DNA from: Perkinsus olseni
Lineage: Eukaryota; Perkinsozoa; Perkinsida
Assembly: GCA_013115125.1 (NCBI GenBank)
Contig: JABANN010000530.1
Coordinates: 1 to 22,790, forward strand
DNA length: 22,790 nt
Direction: 5' to 3'
Below the pieces are notes generated by a model. The model was not told the DNA's origin and did not search any database. It was given only the letters and a program-made list of their open reading frames with translations. Shown piece after piece: positions 1 to 8,041 of this stretch (positions are counted from its first letter, which is position 1; each line of letters opens with the position of its first letter). A program made the position numbers and the translations under genes.

Positions 1-127
1 AAGGGAGATCTAGAGGCAAATCTACTGCTTTTTCCTCTTCCCCTATAACCAGGCTCCCATCGATTCCTGCACAGTCTGCGCAAGATGAGGTTGTCCACGC
101 CGCACCGGCAGTGCCTCTGAAATTAGC

Positions 128-1916
128 ATGCCCCCTCGGCCCATCCAACTGGACTCGATAGCAATAGAGAGAGCAGCTCCTCTCTCCCTCAAGTGCCTGG
201 CCAGCATACTCCATTCCCCTGCCTGCTGCCTTAAAGGCGCCAAGGGGTACCCCTCCCTTTGTGTTGCTTACACCGGGGATGGCCAACCAGTCTTAACGGA
301 GAAGGTCACCATTAGAGGTAGAGGGCCTCTAGTTGTTTATCACAGCAGCAGTCGCGTTAGGTACGGTGGTGGGGGTCCGTAGAGGCTCCAAGCTGGTCGA
401 GATGTCGGTCGATGACGGTAGCGGCGAGCTCCTCAGCTGCATCCTATGGGAATCATCAGCCGAGGCTTGGCGACAGCTACCTGACGACGCGACCGAGCTC
501 CTCTGTAGCCCTCATTCTCGTGTACCCGGGTATATCCTCGTCTTAGGTAGAGTAGTGGCCGTGAAGGGACAGCTGAGGACCTTCCGCAACAACCTGCAGA
601 TCAGAATCATTTCCTTGGACGGCATCTTTGACTTCTCTCCCGACCAGGAAGCTCAGTGGTGGCTAGATGTGGTGGAAGAGTGGGACCTCGTACAGACGAG
701 AATATTCGGTAAGCCACTTCCATTGAACGCATCTTTAGGTCGAGCGTGCTACTGTCGCGCATCCCGCAGCGATGATGCATAGACATTAGTATCTAGGCGA
801 TCTTTGCAGAAAAGAATCCTGGTGGAATCGACGCTTGATTCATAGCTCGGCGTGGAATTTTTCTGTCCTGATTTATTCGAAGCGTCTGAAGAGCAACTCC
901 CTATGTCTGTGGGCTCGAAGGGGTATCGAATCTTCAGCTCTCCAGTGAGCTTGTTATCAACACCCTGTGCTTATCTCCCCTATTGAACTCTAGATGGTTC
1001 ATCTTTAGACAGGATTGTCCTTGAACGAGTAGAAGGAAAGTCACCGCTTCCCTGTCTTCTCCACCTCAGAGCAGTGCATTTGCCCTCGACCAGCGGAGAT
1101 CATCCAGCTAGGCCCAGTCAGCTGTCAACGCTATACGCTATGCCCTTGTCGGTGCCATCAAAACCCCGAGTTCCCCTGCTATGTATCGGACTGTGCCAGG
1201 AGGCTTCCACCAGCGTTCGCCTCAGCCGTGGCGGGCTATAGGACGGCCATTCGGGTAACGGCATCCCGCACCGCTGATGGGCATGGAGTTGGTTAGGCGC
1301 TCATCGATCTGCGACGACGGAAGGACACTGTACCCTCCCCTAGCGAGATTAGAGATCTCAGGCGCGTCTTCGAGATTTCCTACACCAAATTTGGCGTCAA
1401 CTTCGACAGCGGGGCGTCTGTCCGGTTGCCGGGGCAGTGCGTATCTAAGTGAGAGGGGATGGAAGGATCGCCGATGGTGAACTTACCGTTGCTCGAATGG
1501 AGGGTGGTTGTATATTGAGAGATCCTTCGGGGTCTCGCCCGGTCCTTTCTGCTTAGATGTCGAGATCTCGGCACAGTAAGACACACTTTGAGGTCCTCTC
1601 TCCGCTCAGGTGCGTCGCCCATATGGCTATCGGAGAGCTAGTGAAGAGCGGGGAGCTAGCACGTGATGAGGAAGGCACGCTGCACGCCCACGACCGTCGT
1701 CGAGAGGCCCTAGAAAGTGTCCGGCATTGGGTGGCCTCGGCGGACACTCAGTCCCAGAAGCTTCCCTTCAGCGAGGTAGTGTCGAAGCTCGGCTGTGTAT
1801 GGGAGGAGCTTGACTCTGGCTGGTTTCTCGGCTTCTTGCATGCTGTATGCGAAGGGGAGGTCGGACTATCTCCTGATGGTACGATCTTTCGACGGGAGCA
1901 AGAGCCTATTTACTAG
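128..1916 (+). CDS. STN1: CST complex subunit STN1, five exons
   Basis: STN1 works with CTC1 and TEN1 to bind single-stranded DNA, cap telomeres and recruit DNA polymerase alpha. Exons read 128-317, 361-708, 1070-1254, 1297-1448 and 1610-1916; all phases agree and give 393 residues (human STN1: 368). The OB-fold is clear: VTIRGTVVGVRR (about residues 60-71), VDDGSGELLSCILW (80-93), then GRVVAVKGQLRTFR (126-139), followed by a DP.QE.QWW-like stretch near 158. These match the human pattern LGTVIGVRE, VDDSTGVINCICW, VRGSIRTYREE. The last exon (residues 292-393) follows the tandem winged-helix pattern of the STN1 C-terminus. Residues 180-241 form an extra exon carrying eight cysteines, unlike human STN1. 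The start is the first ATG of the frame. An unspliced alternative after 708 would stop at 782 and lose the winged helices. Confidence 0.82.
709..1069 (+). other. Long intron of the STN1 gene
   Basis: This 361-nt stretch starts GTAAGC and ends CTCCACCTCAG. Stops occur in all three frames and no exon is apparent. It is far longer than the typical 35-80 nt introns here. Its phase (1) matches on both sides, so the flanking exons join cleanly. Confidence 0.6.
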
Positions 1917-2160
1917 CTGCGGAAACGTTGTGTTGTTAAGACGGCCAAGTCGGCCTTGGAGAGGGGTGCCTCGGGTGAGTTCATGCTCGTTCTCAAAACG
2001 CCCATCAAACATAATTCGTCTCGGAGGGCTCATCAACGTTGATGTTCCAAGACAGAACCTCGCGGGAATTGTTATTCGTGTCTGGTCGATGAGGAAGGTG
2101 GATGCCCTGCTATCACGAGATTCGCGGAGGGGCCCAAGTCGTCCTGTATAGTATAGTGGC

Positions 2161-3956
2161 ATGCTCACGGCGACCGATCCTGAGCTCCTCAGTGCTGCAT
2201 GGGGCTCTGAGACCACCAGTCGAAGAAGAGGCTCCCATCATAGCCAATCCACTGAGGAGGAGGAGGTCGCTGTGACGGGGACCACCAGAGGGGCTAATGG
2301 TGTGGGCCTGTACAAGGCAGCGGAGAAGAGAATACTTAACTTTACTCAAGGAGGATCCAGGAGACGCTCAGTCGCGGCAGTACTGGTAGCAAGGGTGGCA
2401 GAAGCGGGGTTGTCACCCAACTGCTTCTCGAGCGGCCGTGACTTCCGACGCAGTTCTGCCCGTCGTAGGATGACGCCATTGGAGGCTTCTGCGACATTAC
2501 CCGAACTTTTTGCAGGATAGTAATGATAGCGGTAGTCACAGTAGGGCGTGCCTAGGAGAGACCGACGCTCCTTGTCTGGTCTGCCGTACGGTGAGCAAGG
2601 CCCTTCGTAGGTGTTGTGGTCGCTGTGGAGCACCTACTTTGTCCTCTCTTCGTGGACGGAGCGGTCTTCTCAGTCTGGTTCTGTCCATGAGCTCGAGAAG
2701 CTGACCAAGGAGTAGTGATGGAGGTCTCACGCTGTCCGCTGTGAAGGACTGTAGGTACAACAGCATGGTCGGCAAATTGACTGGGAGGAAGTCTGAGCTC
2801 AAATGGGAGAAGGAGCGCCTTGAAGAGATGAACTTCGTGAGTGTATACGGGGCGTCCTGGGGCCTGGGCGTCGATTGAGCTACTAGATTTGGGCATGGGA
2901 CGGTAGAACAAGGAGCGTCGTCTATGATACGGAAAATACTAGCAAGCGTCACATTTCGTATCACGATTTTCGCCTTTTTTCCCTTCCCGAATATCGACAT
3001 TTCACGTATTACGGTGAAGCTCAAGCGTGTTCGACTCATGTACCATCATGCAGGGAATATTCACCCAGGGATACTTCGAAACTCCTTTTCCCTGTTGGTG
3101 GGGACGTGTATTCTGTCCTGATGGAAGAAGAAGTGTGACGTAGATATGCAAGCTTCTCGGAGTGCACTGTACGTGCCCGTGGCCCCCCTGCCTTCAGAAA
3201 AAGACGGCTAAGATTCGGGAAGAGATCGAGGGGGTAGAATCGAAGACAAGGGCAGCTGAGAAGGAATTGAGGGGGGTCGAGGAGGAGTATGAAGGGAAGA
3301 ACAAAGGCTTCACCAATGATAGACTGCAGCTACAGCATCAAATAAGGCAACTCAAGATGACCCTACTGGGGAGCGATCGGTAGCCGTGCTGATAGGGGCG
3401 CTCGGTCAAGGTTGAAATTTCAGAGGAACAGGACGGAGCGGAGCAACTGCTCCCTCCCAGCTAGCGGAATGCGAGGCCCAAAGGTCAAAAACGGACGCGG
3501 CTTACACTCATCTCAGCGGCTACGTCGACCGGGCTAGGTGGGCATGGAAAATATTCGCCCCGAAGATGCCAATTGGTGCCTCAGGAATTCCGTGGCGCGT
3601 AAAGCGGACGTCGAGCTGGTTGGTATCTTCGTCTTTGCCACTGCCGATCAACAGCAGCTTGTGGAGCAGTTTGTCAGCAGCATCTTCTTCACCCAACTAG
3701 ACTCGCGGGATGGAGGACTGCACGTTCACGTTCGGGTACCGTCTCGGTGGCCATCCTGCCGTCTGTCGGAACGCCGCGCCTTCAGACATCTGAGGAATCA
3801 TCGAGAGGGGCGTTGTCGGGCGAGCTGAGGCCTAAATTCTGGCAGCGAGCGCTGGAGGAGTGTGTGGCTGCCGGGCCCAAGGCGGCAGTGGACGGATCAA
3901 CTTTCGCGGTCTTTGCTGAACCTGACAATCTTGTATTTGGTGGATGGCTCGAGTAA
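2161..3956 (+). CDS. Coiled-coil protein of unknown function
   Basis: Exons supported by matching phase are 2161-2265, 2321-2385, 2516-2590, 2674-2711, 2755-2836, 3198-3379, 3424-3537, 3585-3735 and 3786-3956. The join between 2385 and 2516 is not resolved. The N-terminus is polar and acidic (STEEEE before the first join). The middle is a clear heptad-rich coiled coil, for example KWEKERLEEMN and KIREEIEGVESKTRAAEKEL. The C-terminal 110 residues look globular, with SSIFFTQLDSRDGG followed by a short helix-rich end. A CLVC motif lies just before the coiled coil. A CxxC element plus coiled coil recalls ATG14-type proteins, and FFTQLD recalls the end of kinetochore SPC25, but neither likeness is strong enough to name it. 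The introns at 2712, 3380, 3538 and 3736 are 43, 44, 47 and 50 nt. The intron 2837-3197 is 361 nt. Confidence 0.65.
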
Positions 3957-4355
3957 TGTGGCAGCCCCACGCTGAGGACGACCGCTTATATTACGTTCTC
4001 AACAGTATTACTGTACACCTCTCGTTCCCTTCCCTGGACCGTACGCCATGCGCATAGTCGGGCGCAGGTGGGCACTGTTTTTCCGTGTACAGTCCATTGA
4101 ATGACTGAGCCTCTGGCGAGGGCAGCAATACAGCGTCGCTCGCTTCTCCTCCTCCTTCTCTTAGTGACATCAACTCCTGTATGGCGGACAGGTCGAGCCG
4201 CATATGCTGCATGGTTCTAGGGGAGGGCCGCGACCTCTGTGATGATGGCCTCTTCGCTCTACGCTGCACACAAGAGACCATTCAAGTGGGCCCCATCCTC
4301 GCCCACAGCCTAGCTACGAATACCTTTCTAGTTGGCACGAGACATCCGTCAAAGG
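3957..4355. other. Intergenic stretch, no gene seen
   Basis: These 399 bases separate the coiled-coil gene from the next ATG at 4356. They contain a pyrimidine-rich run near 4141-4160 and several stops in all + frames. A 96-codon minus-strand frame (3991-4281) crosses it, but it has no supporting context. The region probably holds the 3' end of one transcript and the 5' leader of the next. Confidence 0.4.
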
Positions 4356-5192
4356 ATGTCGGTGGTTGAGCCTAAGACGCTCGATACTGACCGCAATGTG
4401 TATGCTGCCCTCAACTGGGGCCTCAAGAAGCTTCCTCGCTCCGCTGTGAAGTTCCTGCCCTTGGGTACCTATAGGAATCTTCTTGGTGAGCGCTGCCGAG
4501 GCGGCGTGGAGGGAGCAGTATTATGGTTCAGGTAACGACAGGCTGGTCACCAGCTACGACGCTCGTACCATGCTGAAGGCCTACCGAGCCACGCCGCCAC
4601 TAGGGCAGGTGGAGTCCCCGGAAGTGGCGATGGACCACTTGCTCAGAATGAGAGCTAACGTCTTCGAAGAGAGGTCAGAGATGATGGAAGTTGATGTAGG
4701 TGGGGGTTCCAACGCTGTCACATCTCCGTCCTCACTGCCTTGTCCCCCCGACCATCCGAACCCTCTCTCTTGGCGTTGGTGTATCGTGACGTAGAAATAG
4801 GAAATTAGAAAATCTCTCGCGTTTTGGGATGAGGAGGAGCCCCTGCCAGGGGCCCCCTGGTAGTATACGCGGCAGGGATATTGCCTTGAAAAGCTTTCAA
4901 AGTTCTCGAGAGCCCGTCTGGGCTGCATGCCGCTCCCCGGTCGGGCCAACACGAGCCAGTTGCCGATCGGCCCTTTTCTTCCCTGTAGGTCCGAGCGGAG
5001 GTAGCAAGGAGCTACTTGCCGATGCTACGAACATGTACCTACTCCCTCAAGACAGTCACGCCCTATACGGCAGGAGAGGACATCATGAATGCCGTGATGG
5101 CGGGTGATTTGGAAGCTGTGGCGGAATCCAAGCTCGAAGGGAGGGACCGACAGGCTCTCGACATGGTAAATTTGAGGCCTTGGAGTATCTGA
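4356..5192 (+). CDS. Protein of unknown function, about 165 residues
   Basis: Exons are 4356-4485, 4532-4695 and 4989-5192, joined in phase 1 and then phase 0. The first intron is 46 nt, the second 293 nt with a strong acceptor (CTTTTCTTCCCTGTAG). The protein begins MSVVEPKTLDTDRNVYAALN and is mostly helical in character, with LPRSAVKFLPLGTYRNLLG and later RSYLPMLRTCTYSLKTVTPY. No signal peptide or clear membrane segment is visible. I do not recognise the family. The stop at 5190 is reached by reading through a GTAAAT at 5166, so a further intron and 3' exon are possible. The ATG at 4356 was chosen because the frame upstream has no other ATG before a stop; a spliced 5' exon cannot be excluded. 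Confidence 0.6.
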
Positions 5193-5725
5193 TGGTGGCC
5201 GCCGGAAGCACCTTCTAAATGTCATTATATGTGAGCGATATGAAGAAATATGAACTTAGCGTGCTTGTTGCGCCCCGGAGCACAAGGCTGCGTGATGTAA
5301 TTCTATTCGACCCTAAGGTTGCAATGGACCATCCGACTAGTGTTGGACGACCGCACAGCCGCGAAGGCACGGAGTGACGTCGGGACTGGTGGTGTCCGGT
5401 TTAGTGTCGTCGATGGTTACCACAAACGCCATCATACTCGGATAAGCTGGCGAAGTCGGCGGACCGTTGGATGAGCGCGAGATACTACTCTGACCCGATA
5501 CCGTGGGTTGGTAGTCAAGGCTCGAGGGAAGTGTAGTGTCCCGGTAGATACGGCCATCCCCTAGCGGTGCCTGAGGCTTGGAGACGGGTGATGCCCCAGC
5601 TGTCGAGGCCTCGTCATGCAGCAGATGGCAGCATCGCTGCACAGGGTGATCAGAGTGAGGAGGGAAGAGCGGCCTCCTCGTTGGACAGTGGCTGAGACCG
5701 AGAATCGCTACAATGAGAGTTCCAG
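5193..5725. other. Unresolved stretch, probably 5' exons of the next gene
   Basis: No single frame is open throughout. Short stretches look coding, for example one after an acceptor at 5404 that includes SADRWMSARYYSDPIPW, and a basic one near 5645-5687 ending RREERPPRWT. The second could join the exon at 5726 in phase 0 through a 38-nt intron (5688-5725). A Ser/Thr/Pro-rich minus-strand frame (5337-5642) overlaps it. I cannot assemble a consistent model. Confidence 0.35.
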
Positions 5726-6229
5726 GAAAGACTCGTCGTTTCAGCGGCGGTTGCGGAGGGTCCGATGGAGGTGTGGATGCAGTCCGACCAGGCCCAGGTG
5801 GACGGAGTGGAGGACCTGGGGCCAGAGGGCGGTCGAGAGCATCTGCTGGTCAGCCCGTTGAAGCTCGCTGGGACAAGGTCAGGCTGCTAACCTCGAGCAC
5901 CCTCTTCCTTGCTCTCGCTGTGAGGAGCCCTCAGTGCGTTCATAGAGTCTGTTCAGGGGAGAGAAGAGCATCAACCCGATGCTGGCCTTCGAACTTATGG
6001 ATGCAGTGGATAAGGAGGCCAAAGCCTCTGGTGTCATGGACGCTATGGGTGGGTCCTCCGGATACTCGTCGATGGCACTATTATCACTTCAGGGGACCGG
6101 ATGTCGGTGGAGAGGATAGTCCAAGACAGTCTGCCCTTGGATGTGGTGGGAGGCAAGGACCTTCTTGGCAGAGAGCAGGAGATGATAAGGGATGTCGACA
6201 GTAGACTCCGCAATCTGGGCCAAACATGA
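5726..6229 (+). CDS. 3' part of a gene of unknown function
   Basis: Three exons join in phase: 5726-5877, 5957-6048 and 6093-6229, with introns of 79 and 44 nt. The protein is acidic and helical, including AVAEGPMEVWMQSDQAQ, then NPMLAFELMDAVDKEAK and a C-terminus near REQEMIRDVDSRLRNLG. No domain is recognised. The TGA at 6227-6229 overlaps the ATG of the next gene at 6226. The true start lies upstream, probably within 5193-5725. It might instead be the 5' half of the EF-hand gene, but no intron in the right phase joins the two. Confidence 0.6.
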
Positions 6230-7753
6230 CCAACAGCATGCTTGGATTCGACGTCTCTGTAGAAGGCTTGCCGTTGGGTTTTGGGGAAGTACGAGAGGTT
6301 CCCTCGCGGCAGCGATCGCTCTATCGGCCGTTTGTAGTACATAAGAGTTTGGTGATGGTTGAGTCGAGTCCTTCGGAGTCGGCGAGGGTGGCAGTGGAAG
6401 AGGAGGTCGCTCGTTGGGGGACCGCCGATCGATATATGCACCACATCGCTTACTTGGGCACACGATTGGAGGGCGGAGCGAAGCAGGAATTGTTCCGCGT
6501 CAAATTCAGCACTCCGACCGAGTCTAAGCCCATCCCTCTCGTCGTCGTTGATGTGTAAGCGGCCGGTCTCACAGTATGGCTTTTTCCGCGGTCCGTGTCT
6601 CTCCTCGTCACTCCTGTTCGCTCGGCCCCTGTGGTCCCTGCAGGTATTTCTACACTGTGAAGGGCGAAGAGGATAAGGTCGTTGGGCTGTATTATCACTT
6701 CGAGCTGGACGACCTTGTACTCAGTAGAGACCACCCAGCACCCGTCAATAATCTCCAGCGGATCGACAGGACCATGCACGCTAAAACGTAGGGGAGGTGT
6801 CAGGAGGGGTCTAGCCTACTCCCCGGTGTGGTCGCAGGCTGACCCGCTCACTCCTGGATACCCGAACGGAGTTCGAGCTGACTAGAGTGTCGAAGGATGG
6901 CAGTGCAGTGCCGGATGAGAAGCCGCTCGTGGAGGAGAAGGAGGAGGATGATGCCGACGCGACTTCAGAATCGTCCCTTGGTGGCAACTCCTCGAACACT
7001 TCCTGGGGTAGGAGAGCGGCGGGCCATGAATAGCCGTACCGCTTGTGCTCGGTCAGCGGTTAACATAGACGCTTCTGGAGAAGGGACTATGAGTTCAGCC
7101 ACGCTGCTAGGGTCGAGGACCGACTGCTCCATCATGAGCCGGTGAGGATCCTCCTCCTCTTTACAGTCCGGTGATGGATATCCGATAGATACCCGGACTC
7201 GCCGAAGCGCCGGGCGACAGGCAACCTTCAGGAGCTCTTCCGCCACATGTTCGAGGCAGTCGATGAAGATGGTATCGGAGAGCTCACCCACAGGGAGGTA
7301 GGGGGCTGTGACCGTGACTGTCGGCAACTAAATCGGACTCCAGGTAGCGGATATATTAGAGGCCACTTTGGGCCGGATGCAGCGGCTGAAACGATGGGAT
7401 GTGAAGACATTGTTGGCCGCGGCAGAGGAGGGGGAGGATGGTACGGTGATGGCCGGTATATGGTGATGCTGAGCTGAGCTCAGTGAGCTCCCTTCGACCC
7501 TGTGCGCCTCGAGGGCCGCTACAATTTCTTGCCAGGTCAAGTGTCGTACAAGCATCTGGTCGACAATGCGACCACGCTTGTCAGTGACATCAGGAAGAGG
7601 CGGAAAGCTATAGCGGAGCGGGAAGGGGCGCCTACTGGTATTGCAAGCAGCCCCCGCGAGTACTGGATTTCCGTTGCAGATACCTTCGAGGAGGATGGCC
7701 CCGAGTTTGATGAAGATGGTCAGCTGGTGGTGGGAAAGTTCCGAGAGATGTGA
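6226..7753 (+). CDS. EF-hand domain protein, 388 residues
   Basis: Seven exons join without a phase conflict: 6226-6554, 6644-6787, 6838-7007, 7057-7141, 7189-7297, 7344-7455 and 7536-7753. Together they give 388 residues. The N-terminal half looks beta-rich (FRVKFSTPTESKPIPLVVVD, then VYFYTVKGEEDKVVGLYYHF). An acidic Ser-rich linker follows, near DEKPLVEEKEEDDADATSES. Residues 255-290 hold an EF-hand: LQELFRHMFEAV, loop DEDGIGELTHRE (268-279), then VADILEATLG. The loop keeps D1, D3, G6, L8 and E12 but has Ile at position 5, so calcium binding may be weak. A second, more degenerate hand follows, containing EEGEDGTV and VSYKHLVDNA. It is probably a calcium-responsive cytosolic or flagellar protein, by inference from the domain only. 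The start overlaps the upstream stop. Confidence 0.75.
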
Positions 7754-8041
7754 GCATCCCTCTTACCACAACACGCTCAACGGTCTTCCTCTCATATTTC
7801 ATCTTGTCATTTTTTTGTGCCACCACCCTTATCATCCAGTGCTTTTGTAACGGGCTAAATGCTCCAGATCGCATTTATGGTAGATGCCCGGGGTCACCTT
7901 CCTCGACCCCGACAGATCCTCCAGAACTCTGCTGCTGCAGGGGGGCCAATCACGACGTCCTCGATCCCTTGATCGTAATGATGTGATGGTTTGGGAGGTT
8001 GATTTTTTCTATCTCCATCTTCTTCGTATTGTGAAGTTTTA
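7754..8041. other. Intergenic stretch, no gene seen
   Basis: These 288 bases lie between the EF-hand stop and the next ATG. They include T-rich runs near 7801-7817 and 8003-8009, and an AATGCAGG at the end that supplies the next start. No coding frame, RNA gene or repeat is apparent. Confidence 0.4.

Noticed and set aside
2837-3197. Intron of exactly the same length (361 nt) as the STN1 intron at 709-1069, sharing a 12-base word
   Set aside because: The sequences are otherwise dissimilar and the shared word is at different offsets; chance is the simplest reading.
2755-3956. Naming the coiled-coil gene SPC25, ATG14 or Beclin
   Set aside because: Only short likenesses (FFTQLD, CxxC plus coiled coil). 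The Beclin BARA hallmark residues are absent.
3991-4281. Minus-strand frame of 96 codons
   Set aside because: It lies in a gap between + strand genes, with no domain or splice support.
5337-5642. Minus-strand frame of 101 codons, Ser/Thr/Pro-rich
   Set aside because: It has no neighbours on that strand, no recognisable motif, and overlaps coding-like + strand pieces; probably a shadow frame.
5713-6204. Gly/Arg-rich + strand frame of 163 codons
   Set aside because: It is a shadow of the 5726-5877 exon. The other frame joins to later exons in phase, and this one does not.
7069-7143. Attractive alternative frame containing WRRDYEFSHAARVEDRLL
   Set aside because: It needs introns out of phase on both sides, while the chosen frame joins through 49- and 47-nt introns.
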